Assembly: GCA_947364045.1 (NCBI GenBank)
Contig: CANARN010000019.1
Coordinates: 1 to 37,063, forward strand
Length of the DNA: 37,063 nt
Source: an uncultured Clostridia bacterium
Lineage (GTDB): Bacteria > Bacillota > Clostridia > Oscillospirales > Acutalibacteraceae
Reading direction: 5' to 3'
Of the stretch, positions 30,101-37,063 are shown piece by piece. The translations under genes and the position numbers were made by a program. The notes under the pieces are model-generated. The model saw only the letters and a list, made by a program, of their open reading frames with translations, did no database searches and was not told where the DNA came from. The stretch's first letter is position 1, and each line of letters opens with the position of its first letter.

Positions 30101-32467
30101 TTAAAGCTTATAGTATTTCTTAATATCGGAAACGCCGTAAATCTTCTCTGCCTCGCCGTTTTTAACTACTACCAGCGTCGGCGCTTTCTTAATGCCGAAT
30201 TCAGTTGCCAATTCGGGCTGTTCGTCAGCATAAATCTTGTCGTAAGCAATACCTGCCTTGTCAAGAATTGAAGAAACTATTTTGCAGTTGGGGCAGGTTG
30301 TCGTTGCGAAAAGATAAGTTGCGTCCTGCGCGGAAGCGTCGCAGCAGCAAGCATCATTTTCATCAGCCTTTTCAAGAACGCCTGTATGGGAAAGATGTGA
30401 ATTTGCAATGTTATAAACCTTACGGTCCTTATACTCCTGAGCCTTACCGTCATTCCAGTTCTGAACTGGACGGTAATAGCCTGTGATACGGCTGTAAACC
30501 TCTGTCTTTTCACCGCACTCAGGGCAAATGAACTGCTCACCTGCAAGGTAGCCGTGGTTTTTACATACGGAATATGTGGGTGACATTGTGTAATACGGAA
30601 GCTTATAATTCTCCGCTATCTTGCGGACAAGATTTGCCGCCGCCTGCCAGTCGGGAAGCTTTTCGCCGAGGAACGCGTGGAAAACAGTACCTGATGTGTA
30701 AAGCGTCTGAAGCTCGTCCTGAATGTCAAGAGCCGAGAAGATGTCCTCAGTAAAGCCGACGGGAAGATGTGAAGAGTTGGTATAATAAGCCGTTCCGTTC
30801 TCATTGGCTGTAATTATGTCGGGGTAATATTTTTTATCGTGCTTTGCAAGACGGAATGAGGTTGACTCAGCAGGAGTTGCCTCAAGGTTGTAAAGGTCGC
30901 CGTATTCTTCCTGATAGTCGGAAAGGCGCTCACGCATATGATTAAGAACCTCTACCGTGAAGTCCTGCGTTTCCTTGCTTGTCATATCTTTTTTAAGCCA
31001 TTTAGCGTTAAGACCTGCCTCATTCATACCGACAAGACCTATCGTTGAGAAATGGTTATTGAAGGTGCCGAGGTAACGCTTTGTGTACGGATAAAGACCG
31101 TTGTCAAGAAGCTTTGTAATTACCGTACGCTTAATTTTAAGAGAGCGTGCCGCAATGTCCATAAGCTTATCAAGACGTTTGAAGAAGTCCTCTTTGTCAG
31201 CCGCAAGATAAGCGATTCTGGGCATATTGATTGTAACAACGCCCACAGAGCCTGTTGACTCGCCCGAGCCGAAGAAGCCGCCTGATTTTTTGCGAAGCTC
31301 ACGAAGGTCAAGACGAAGTCTGCAGCACATTGAACGTACGTCCGACGGCTCCATATCTGAATTGATGTAGTTTGAGAAATAGGGAGTGCCGTATTTTGCC
31401 GTCATCTCGAAAAGGAGCTTGTTGTTCTCAGTTTCGGACCAGTCAAAATCCCTCGTAATTGAATATGTGGGAATGGGGTACTGGAAGCCTCTTCCGTTGG
31501 CGTCGCCCTCAATCATAATTTCAATGAAAGCCTTGTTGACCATATCCATTTCTTTTTTGCAGTCTTTGTATTTGAAATCCATTTCCTTGCCGCCGACAAT
31601 AGCGTTAAGCTCTGCAAGGTCATTCGGAACTGTCCAGTCAAGAGTAATGTTGGTGAACGGTGACTGAGTACCCCAGCGCGAAGGTGTATTTACGCCGTAA
31701 ATGAAGGACTGAATGCACTGCTTAACCTCTTTGTAGGAAAGGTTGTCTATCTTTACAAAAGGAGCTAAATATGTGTCGAATGAAGAGAAAGCCTGCGCTC
31801 CTGCCCACTCGTTCTGCATAATGCCGAGGAAGTTAACCATCTGATTGCAAAGTGTTGAAAGGTGAGAAGCGGGAGAAGAAGTAATCTTTCCGGGGACACC
31901 GCCGAGTCCCTCCTGAATTAACTGCTTTAAGGACCAGCCCGCGCAGTAGCCTGTAAGCATTGAAAGGTCATGAATGTGAATGTCGGCATTGCGGTGTGCG
32001 TTGCCGATTTCTTCATCGTAAACCTCGGAAAGCCAATAGTTTGCCGTAATAGCTCCCGAGTTTGAAAGAATAAGACCGCCTACGGAATAGGTAACGGTTG
32101 AATTTTCTTTTACACGCCAGTCATTTATCTGAAGATAGTTATCTACAATAGACTTGTAGTCAAGCGTTGTCTTGCTGATGTTACGGAGCTTCTCTCTCTG
32201 CTTACGGTAAAGAATGTAAGCCTTGGCAACATCGTCATAGCCCGCTTTAATAAGCACTGTTTCAACGCTGTCCTGAATATTTTCAACGGAAATTCTTCCG
32301 TCCTTGATTTTCGATTCGAAATCAGACGTTACCTTTAGCACCAAAAAGTCGATAGTGTCAGGGTGATACTGAGTTTCACAAGCTTCAAACGCCAAAACAA
32401 TGGCGTCTTTGATTTTTTCAAGGTTAAATTCAACAACCTTGCCGTCACGTTTAACAACTGTGTACAT
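30101..32467 (-). CDS. nrdD: Anaerobic (class III) ribonucleoside-triphosphate reductase with fused redoxin domain
   Basis: 788 residues. It reduces NTPs to dNTPs with a glycyl radical. The N-terminal ATP-cone (about 1-95: VVKRDGKVVEF, YILYRKQREKLRNI) senses dATP/ATP. The catalytic barrel contains DLSMLTGYCAGWSLKQL (Cys175) and RSMCCRLRLD (Cys381, Cys382). A zinc site is formed by CKNH (635-638) and CPEC (648-651), and the glycyl-radical loop is SRITGYYRPV (Gly663). After a CCC patch (707-709) comes a thioredoxin/glutaredoxin-like tail with CPNC (725-728) and APTLVVVKNG. The start at 32467 has AAGGAG; an upstream frame to 32524 overlaps the promoter. It is followed by trxB. NrdR boxes lie in its promoter. 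Confidence 0.95.
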   Translation of the reverse strand: MYTVVKRDGKVVEFNLEKIKDAIVLAFEACETQYHPDTIDFLVLKVTSDFESKIKDGRISVENIQDSVETVLIKAGYDDVAKAYILYRKQREKLRNISKTTLDYKSIVDNYLQINDWRVKENSTVTYSVGGLILSNSGAITANYWLSEVYDEEIGNAHRNADIHIHDLSMLTGYCAGWSLKQLIQEGLGGVPGKITSSPASHLSTLCNQMVNFLGIMQNEWAGAQAFSSFDTYLAPFVKIDNLSYKEVKQCIQSFIYGVNTPSRWGTQSPFTNITLDWTVPNDLAELNAIVGGKEMDFKYKDCKKEMDMVNKAFIEIMIEGDANGRGFQYPIPTYSITRDFDWSETENNKLLFEMTAKYGTPYFSNYINSDMEPSDVRSMCCRLRLDLRELRKKSGGFFGSGESTGSVGVVTINMPRIAYLAADKEDFFKRLDKLMDIAARSLKIKRTVITKLLDNGLYPYTKRYLGTFNNHFSTIGLVGMNEAGLNAKWLKKDMTSKETQDFTVEVLNHMRERLSDYQEEYGDLYNLEATPAESTSFRLAKHDKKYYPDIITANENGTAYYTNSSHLPVGFTEDIFSALDIQDELQTLYTSGTVFHAFLGEKLPDWQAAANLVRKIAENYKLPYYTMSPTYSVCKNHGYLAGEQFICPECGEKTEVYSRITGYYRPVQNWNDGKAQEYKDRKVYNIANSHLSHTGVLEKADENDACCCDASAQDATYLFATTTCPNCKIVSSILDKAGIAYDKIYADEQPELATEFGIKKAPTLVVVKNGEAEKIYGVSDIKKYYKL

Positions 32468-32514
32468 TTTTCTTCTCCTTATATTTTTATTGACTAAAAT
32501 TGGTTTCGCATTAA

Positions 32515-32542
32515 AGTATATCACATTTTATAGTAATGTCAA
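32515..32542 (-). promoter_or_regulatory. nrdD promoter
   Basis: Perfect TTGACA (32542-32537), 16-nt spacer and TATACT (32520-32515) on the minus strand. The start near 32508 gives a leader of about 40 nt. Confidence 0.8.
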
Positions 32543-32567
32543 TACACTTTAGCACAATATATTGTGT
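32521..32567 (-). promoter_or_regulatory. Tandem NrdR boxes of nrdD
   Basis: Plus-strand 32552-32567 (GCACAATATATTGTGT) matches the NrdR consensus ACACTATATATAGTGT at 13 of 16 positions. 32521-32536 matches at 10 of 16 and fills the -35/-10 spacer exactly. Centres are 31 bp apart, the spacing expected for NrdR pairs. NrdR is a Zn/ATP-cone repressor of nrd genes; repression by promoter occlusion is inferred. Confidence 0.8.
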
Positions 32568-32573
32568 TTTTTG

Positions 32574-32751
32574 TCTGTCGATAAAGGCGCAAGACCGTAC
32601 AAAGATAAAAACATATCAAATATTATATTTATTCTTCATAAATTCCGAATTTAAACCGATGTGAAATTTATAACGTATTGTTTTTGTAATGTACTTGACG
32701 TTTTTTCGCCCTCTCGGAGTACCTTTGTACGCCTTCGGGACGAAAAAAACG
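32574..32751. repeat. Dispersed intergenic repeat, copy B, ending in a long stem-loop
   Basis: Begins CTGTCGATAAAG-G-CGCAA (32574) and contains CTTGACGTTTTTTC (32695-32707), both shared with 4166-4256. It ends in a large imperfect stem-loop: CGTTTTTTCG (32699-32708) pairs with CGAAAAAAACG (32741-32751) around an inner GTAC-CTTT-GTAC. It fills the gap between nrdG and the nrdD promoter, and the stem-loop may stop nrdG transcription. Nothing coding was seen between 32568 and 32788. Confidence 0.55.
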
Positions 32752-32788
32752 CCATCTTGCACATTTCTCGCCAGCCTCTATGCCCGAC

Positions 32789-33481
32789 TTAAATTCCTCT
32801 TATTTCACAGGTCTGCACGTATTTCAGCGCTTTTTCACGCATAAGAGAAAGAGTTTCCCTTGAGCATTCGTGCATATTTTCGCCTATTAAATTGCCGGAA
32901 TCGGTAAAATTCTGAAGAAAATACCTCGGCGCACCCTTTATCCGTTTGCCGATTTTTTCAATATCCTCAACCGTGTGAAATTCTTTTACCACTGTAGTTC
33001 TGAATTCAAAATCCACCTTGCCTGACAGCAGAAAATCTATGCTTTCTTCAATTTTTGAAGTGTTAAAGCTCGGAATACCTACTGTTTCGCCGTATTTTTC
33101 CGCACAGTTTTTAATGTCCATTGCCACATAATCCACAATACCCTCGCTGACCAAATCGCGAAGCTTTGCAGAGTAAGCGCCGTTTGTGTCAAGCTTTACG
33201 GCATAACCCATATTTTTAATTTTTCGGATATAGGACGCAATGTCGGGCTGTAAAAGCGGCTCGCCGCCCGTAATTGCCACACCGTCCAATATTCCTCTGC
33301 GTTTTTCAAGGTAAGAAATTACATTTTCCGCAGGAATTACATCTGTATTTGAAAGCTGTGTAACCAAAAGCGCGTTGTGGCAAAACGGACAGCGCAAATT
33401 GCAGCCTCCCGTAAAGACCGTACAGGCAACACGCCCCGGAAAATCAAGCAGCGTCATCTTCTGAAAGCCGTGAATCTGCAT
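32789..33481 (-). CDS. nrdG: Anaerobic ribonucleotide reductase activating protein (radical SAM)
   Basis: 230 residues. It generates the glycyl radical on NrdD by reductive cleavage of SAM. The cluster motif is CNLRCPFC (Cys27, Cys31, Cys34) after LLDFPGRVACTVFTGG; VAITGGEPLL (GGE motif), LDTNGAY and DYVAMDIKN follow. This longer form with an LDFPG opening is the NrdG type common in Clostridia. The start is the ATG at 33481 behind AAAGGAG; the extended frame to 33547 covers the promoter and is rejected. It is a separate transcription unit from nrdD, with its own NrdR box. Confidence 0.93.
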   Translation of the reverse strand: MQIHGFQKMTLLDFPGRVACTVFTGGCNLRCPFCHNALLVTQLSNTDVIPAENVISYLEKRRGILDGVAITGGEPLLQPDIASYIRKIKNMGYAVKLDTNGAYSAKLRDLVSEGIVDYVAMDIKNCAEKYGETVGIPSFNTSKIEESIDFLLSGKVDFEFRTTVVKEFHTVEDIEKIGKRIKGAPRYFLQNFTDSGNLIGENMHECSRETLSLMREKALKYVQTCEIRGI

Positions 33482-33537
33482 CTTTCTCTCTCCTTTCAAA
33501 AACAAGATATTCCCTGTGTATTGCGCAACTGTTAATA

Positions 33538-33566
33538 AATATACCATATATAGTGGTTTATATCAA
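33538..33566 (-). promoter_or_regulatory. nrdG promoter with an NrdR box in its spacer
   Basis: Minus strand TTGATA (33566-33561), 17-nt spacer, TATATT (33543-33538). Plus-strand 33541-33556 (ATACCATATATAGTGG) matches the NrdR consensus at 13 of 16 positions and covers the spacer and the edge of the -10. A partner box one to three turns away is at best weak. Confidence 0.7.
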
Positions 33567-33634
33567 TATGGGATTATGTATAAATCAAAAGGAAATTTTT
33601 GTGTATTTTGCAGGATTTATTTAAAAACATTTTG

Positions 33635-33663
33635 TTTACTATGCGTCTTGGCTGTGATATACT
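33635..33663 (+). promoter_or_regulatory. Promoter of the GPH transporter gene
   Basis: TTTACT (33635-33640), 17-nt spacer, TATACT (33658-33663), then AAGGAGA 8 nt before the ATG at 33698. Confidence 0.6.
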
Positions 33664-33697
33664 TTATGTATATGCTTTTATTCAAGGAGATGTTTTT

Positions 33698-35125
33698 ATG
33701 CAAGCCTCATTTACAAAGCGCAAAAAGCTTGGCTACTGTTCGGGAATCGTAACAGAATCTCTGCTTTACAATATGTTTTACACATATTACCTTGTTTTTC
33801 TGACAGATGTCATTAAAATGGACCCTATTCTTGCGGGTACCGTCAGCTTCATTTCAATTGTTTGGGATGCGGTAACCGACCCTATTATCGGCTCGTTTGC
33901 AGACAGAAACGGCGCTGACAAGCGTAAATTTATGGCAAAAGCCGCATTTCCTTTAGGTTTCGCGTTTATTGCCGCTTTTGTTAATATCGGCTCGCAATCC
34001 TCTGCTGTTCAGTTTATTTACTACACGGCTGTAACTATGCTTTTCTGGCTTGCTTACACTGTTTACACCATTCCCTATTACGCTGTGGTTGCTGAGATTA
34101 CGCAGGATTATGACGAGCGCACGGCAATACGCAGTACAAGCTCGCTTATCAACACTGCCGCCATATTCCTCGGCAATGCGCTGCCTGCCGTTCTTCCCTC
34201 GCTTTTGGCGGGGCTTGTATTCTCCGGCAAAAAAATGGGCGACTCATTCGGCTGGACCGCCTGCGCAGTCATAATGTCCGCCATGTCGGTAATTTTCGCC
34301 GTTATTACGGTTAAATCTCTTAAAGGGGTTGCTCTGCAAAAGGCGGAAACAACAGCGTCGGCAAATGAAAGAAAGAACATTAAAGTGATTTTCAGCGAAT
34401 TTTTTGAGGTTCTGAAAATCAAGCCGTTTAAATGGTTTGCAATGTTTATTGTATTCTTCCTTATGGCTTCGTCCATGATTCAGTCATCCTTTGAATATAT
34501 GATTAAGTATCTTGTAAACGAAGACCCTGAAACATGGATGACAGTTGTAATTATTGAATTGGTTGTTGTTATGGCGGCGTTTATTCCTCTTGTCACAAAA
34601 ATTGTAGAAACACGCGACAGAAGATTTTCGAGTATTTTATTTATGAGCCTTATGTGCATAGGTCTTATAATTTGCAGAATAATAGGTGTTCGCTCAATAG
34701 CCGTTGTTTTGGCAGTAACCTTCTTTATGGCTATGGGTATGGCAAATTTCTGGACGGTGTTTTACTCTATGGCTTATGATCTTGTTGAGGTTGACGAATT
34801 TGCCTACGGAACACGCCGTGAAAGCGTAATAACCGCGCTTCCGCAATTCTTCCAGAAATTCGGCGCGGCAGTGGGCGTATGGACCGTTTCACTGATTTTG
34901 AAATTAACGGGATATAACGGCGAGCTTTCTGTTCAAAGCGCGAAGACCGTTAACGGAATTGAAAATAACGTCACGCTTATCCCTGCGGCATTCCTCGTTC
35001 TCTCCGTTATCGGCGCGGTAATGTACCCCATCACAAGAGAGAAATTTGCTTTTTTAAGTAAAGAGCTTCAAAAGAAACGTGACGGAAAAGAATATTCAGC
35101 CAAGGGGCTTGAAAAGATTATATAA
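33698..35125 (+). CDS. GPH-family (MelB-like) major facilitator transporter
   Basis: 475 residues, about 12 membrane segments. The glycoside-pentoside-hexuronide:cation symporter pattern is visible: an early YYLVFLTDV helix, the acidic VWDAVTDPIIGSFADR motif in TM2/loop 2-3 that binds the coupling cation in MelB, YTIPYYAVVAEIT in TM4-5, and in the second half MAMGMANFWTVFYSMAYDLVEVDE with RRESVITALPQFFQKFGAAVG. Start: the ATG at 33698 has AAGGAGA; an in-frame extension to 33599 spans the promoter. No glycosidase adjoins, so the substrate is unknown. It lies 136 nt upstream of the two-component system. Confidence 0.87.
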   Translation: MQASFTKRKKLGYCSGIVTESLLYNMFYTYYLVFLTDVIKMDPILAGTVSFISIVWDAVTDPIIGSFADRNGADKRKFMAKAAFPLGFAFIAAFVNIGSQSSAVQFIYYTAVTMLFWLAYTVYTIPYYAVVAEITQDYDERTAIRSTSSLINTAAIFLGNALPAVLPSLLAGLVFSGKKMGDSFGWTACAVIMSAMSVIFAVITVKSLKGVALQKAETTASANERKNIKVIFSEFFEVLKIKPFKWFAMFIVFFLMASSMIQSSFEYMIKYLVNEDPETWMTVVIIELVVVMAAFIPLVTKIVETRDRRFSSILFMSLMCIGLIICRIIGVRSIAVVLAVTFFMAMGMANFWTVFYSMAYDLVEVDEFAYGTRRESVITALPQFFQKFGAAVGVWTVSLILKLTGYNGELSVQSAKTVNGIENNVTLIPAAFLVLSVIGAVMYPITREKFAFLSKELQKKRDGKEYSAKGLEKII

Positions 35126-35167
35126 TTCAAGATTTAAACTGTATTGCAAATTTGCAGAGAACGCCGA

Positions 35168-35205
35168 CCTATGTCCTTACACTCTTGTTACCTATGTCAC
35201 TCTTG
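35168..35205 (+). repeat. Imperfect tandem repeat upstream of the response regulator
   Basis: CCTATGTC (35168-35175 and 35191-35198) and CACTCTTG (35180-35187 and 35198-35205) form two copies of a CCTATGTC-CACTCTTG unit, the second shortened by 5 nt. Located 57 nt before the response regulator ATG, it may be an operator. TTGACA at 35203-35208 overlaps its end but has no good -10 at 16-18 nt. Confidence 0.45.
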
Positions 35206-35261
35206 ACAGAAAACCTGTCCCTGCTTTTCACCATTTACTGAATAGTAAAGGAGTTGGAATT

Positions 35262-35936
35262 ATGTTCAACATTTTAGTAGCCGATGATGATAAAAACACA
35301 AGACTGCTGATAAGCACTGTGTTAAAATCCGAGGGGTATTCCGTATACACCGCGAACGACGGCATTGAAGCTTTGGATATTCTTGATAAAGAGCATATTG
35401 ACTTGGCTGTGCTTGACGTTATGATGCCTAATATGGACGGGTACGAATTTGCAAAGACGGTGCGTCAGGGCAACAGCGATTTACCTATTTTAATGGTTTC
35501 GGCAAAGCATCTTCCGCAGGACAAATACACAGGCTTTTTAGCAGGCACAGACGACTATATGACAAAGCCGATAGACGAAGAGGAAATGCTTCTCAGAATA
35601 AGGGCGCTCTTACGCAGAGCTAAAATCGCAAGCGACCGCAAAATAGAAATAGGCGATATTGTAATTGACTATGACTCGCTTACGGTTACAGGCCACGGCG
35701 AAATTCAGGAGCTGCCTCAAAAGGAATTTATGCTTCTTTACAAGCTTTTGTCTTTTCCGAATAAAATTTTTACACGAATACAGCTTATGGATGAAATTTG
35801 GGGAAGTGACAGCGACACAGGCTGGGAAACCGTAACGGTTCACATAGGCAGACTTCGCAAGCGATTTGAAGGCTGGGAAGAATTTGAAATCCAGTCCGTC
35901 AGGGGACTCGGGTACAAGGCGGTGAAAAAAATATGA
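35262..35936 (+). CDS. OmpR/PhoB-type response regulator
   Basis: 224 residues from the ATG at 35262 (AAAGGAG upstream; an in-frame extension to 35079 overlaps the transporter and is rejected). The receiver domain (1-118) has the acidic pair in VADDD, phospho-acceptor Asp52 in AVLDVMMPNMDG, the Ser in LMVSAK, and the Lys in DDYMTKPID. The winged-helix effector (about 130-224) ends with VTVHIGRLRKRFE and SVRGLGYKAV, as usual for the family. The kinase gene overlaps its stop by 4 nt. Target genes are unknown; the repeat at 35168-35205 may be an autoregulatory site. Confidence 0.95.
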   Translation: MFNILVADDDKNTRLLISTVLKSEGYSVYTANDGIEALDILDKEHIDLAVLDVMMPNMDGYEFAKTVRQGNSDLPILMVSAKHLPQDKYTGFLAGTDDYMTKPIDEEEMLLRIRALLRRAKIASDRKIEIGDIVIDYDSLTVTGHGEIQELPQKEFMLLYKLLSFPNKIFTRIQLMDEIWGSDSDTGWETVTVHIGRLRKRFEGWEEFEIQSVRGLGYKAVKKI

Positions 35937-37000
35937 AGGACAAAAGAAAGGAACTGATAACAAGGCTTAAACTGACCCTGTTCTTTTCAGGGTTTGTTTT
36001 TCCAATAATAATAGTTGCTATCGGAATAATAATCGGCGTAGACGCATTGCTTATACATACGGGTGCGCTTGAGCTGGGCGATAATATTCCGAGTATTAAG
36101 AAAAACGTTTTAACTGCGGCGCTAATCAGCCTGTTTCTCGGATTTGTTACATCCTTTTCAACAGGCGCATTCTCCATTTCTCCGTTCAATATCGTTTTCA
36201 GCGCAATGGACTCGCTCGCTTCGGGAAATTATGCAGTGCGGCTTAAATTCAAATCTGTTTTCGGCAAAACAAAAATTGCAAGAGATTTTGAAAAAAGCTT
36301 TAATTCAATGGCGTCGGAGCTTCAGAAAACAGAAATGCTCAGGTCTGATTTCGTTAATAACTTTTCCCACGAATTCAAAACGCCTATTGTTTCAATCTCG
36401 GGCTTTGCAAAGCTTTTAAAGCACGGTAATCTTTCGCCTGAAGAGCAAAAAGAATATATTGACATTATCGAAGAGGAATCTCTCAGGCTTTCGCATATGG
36501 CGACCAATGTCCTCGCTCTTACAAAAATCGAAAATCAGGTAATTCTGACCGATATAAACACCTTTAATCTTTCCGAACAGATAAGAAATTCCGTTTTGCT
36601 TCTTCAAAATAAATGGGAAAAGAAAAACATTGAGCTTATTCTTGATTTTGACGAGTACAACGTAAATGCAAATGAGGAAATGCTTAAACAGGTTTGGATA
36701 AATCTTGTTGACAATGCCGTTAAATTTACTCCCGAAAACGGTAAAGTCGAAATCGACATCAGAAAACAGGGAAATCTTATCACCGTGTCAGTTATCAATA
36801 CGGGTAACTCCATTCCCGATGAAAAGCTTCCGCTTATATTCAACAAGTTTTATCAGGGAGACGAATCCCATGCGGGAGAGGGCAACGGAATCGGGCTTGC
36901 AATAGTTAAACACGTTGTAAATCTTCACCACGGAGAAATTAAGGTTAAAAGCCAAAACGGCGCAACCTGTTTTAAGCTGATTTTGCCGATAGGTGTATGA
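35933..37000 (+). CDS. Membrane sensor histidine kinase
   Basis: 355 residues. TM1 is about 14-42 and TM2 about 58-80, joined by only ~15 extracytoplasmic residues, too short for a ligand-binding domain. A HAMP-like linker follows (82-130). The dimerisation helix has NNFSHEFKTPI (His146). The ATPase domain has the N-box WINLVDNAVKF, the G1 box VINTGNSIPDEKL, the F-box IFNKFY and the G2 box GEGNGIGLAIV. It overlaps the response regulator by ATGA and is its cognate partner. The architecture resembles intramembrane-sensing kinases that watch cell-envelope stress, which is inference. Confidence 0.94.
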   Translation: MKDKRKELITRLKLTLFFSGFVFPIIIVAIGIIIGVDALLIHTGALELGDNIPSIKKNVLTAALISLFLGFVTSFSTGAFSISPFNIVFSAMDSLASGNYAVRLKFKSVFGKTKIARDFEKSFNSMASELQKTEMLRSDFVNNFSHEFKTPIVSISGFAKLLKHGNLSPEEQKEYIDIIEEESLRLSHMATNVLALTKIENQVILTDINTFNLSEQIRNSVLLLQNKWEKKNIELILDFDEYNVNANEEMLKQVWINLVDNAVKFTPENGKVEIDIRKQGNLITVSVINTGNSIPDEKLPLIFNKFYQGDESHAGEGNGIGLAIVKHVVNLHHGEIKVKSQNGATCFKLILPIGV

Positions 37001-37022
37001 AAGAACCAATTTAACAAACAGT

Positions 37023-37052
37023 ACGGACAGGTTTCCATGCCTGTCCGTTTTT
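37023..37052 (+). terminator. Terminator of the two-component operon
   Basis: Perfect 9-bp stem ACGGACAGG/CCTGTCCGT with 8-nt loop followed by TTTTT, 23 nt past the kinase stop. Confidence 0.85.
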
Positions 37053-37063
37053 GTATTCAATTG

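Noticed and set aside
32468-32524. Longer nrdD reading frame starting at 32524
   Set aside because: The extension includes the -10 box and leader; a strong AAGGAG sits before the ATG at 32467, where the ATP-cone begins normally.

Overview
The window looks like chromosome of an anaerobic, low-to-moderate GC Gram-positive bacterium of the class Clostridia, most likely Oscillospiraceae/Ruminococcaceae. The reasons are class III (anaerobic) ribonucleotide reductase, ATP-dependent HgdB/BcrC-type iron-sulfur proteins with an ASKHA activase, strong AGGAGG-type ribosome binding sites, canonical TTGACA/TATAAT promoters, and intergenic GTAGGG-type palindromes. Placement at family level is inference. 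No rRNA, tRNA, CRISPR array, transposase or phage gene was seen.

Layout. (a) 1-3877 (-): N-terminal 1292 residues of a large secreted RHS/YD-repeat protein that runs off the left edge. (b) 4301-7284 (-): a cytoplasmic GH29 alpha-L-fucosidase behind a Ca/Na antiporter, then a low-molecular-weight tyrosine phosphatase with its own promoter. (c) 7521-8372 (+): a DUF3737 beta-helix protein with a structured leader. (d) 8587-11643 (-): an operon of PI-PLC-X protein, metallo-beta-lactamase-fold hydrolase, PfkB kinase and YfcE-type phosphodiesterase, divergent from a PHP-domain phosphoesterase (11714-12739, +). (e) 13019-17346 (-): two M16 peptidase paralogues, lgt and folD, overlapping or nearly so. 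(f) 17583-21575 (+): a SPASM-type radical SAM protein, an AlkD-type DNA glycosylase and a PutP-type Na+/solute symporter. (g) 21647-29018 (-): an eight-gene operon with its own promoter and terminator. (h) 29176-33481 (-): trxB, nrdD and nrdG, with NrdR boxes in both nrd promoters. (i) 33698-37000 (+): a GPH/MelB-type transporter and an OmpR-type two-component system.

The most unusual region is 21647-29018. A CooC-like CxC P-loop ATPase (the family that inserts nickel into CODH and ACS) is followed by two 2-hydroxyacyl-CoA-dehydratase/double-cubane-type subunits and their ASKHA activase. Next come a previously uncalled 52-residue membrane protein coupled to its neighbours at both ends, and a 229-residue stand-alone protein that resembles the middle domain of acetyl-CoA synthase and ends in a CxxC-x5-C motif. 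The operon closes with an alpha/beta hydrolase lacking the nucleophile serine and a DUF2974 hydrolase. No CODH, complete ACS, CoA-transferase or hydroxyacid dehydrogenase accompanies them. I infer an undescribed ATP-driven low-potential iron-sulfur, possibly nickel, system.

The anaerobic dNTP module is also notable. NrdD carries a C-terminal CPNC redoxin domain and is co-transcribed with thioredoxin reductase, suggesting thioredoxin-type electron delivery. nrdD and nrdG are separate transcription units whose promoters have NrdR boxes inside the -35/-10 spacer. Several intergenic stretches hold non-coding palindromes or dispersed repeats, described individually.
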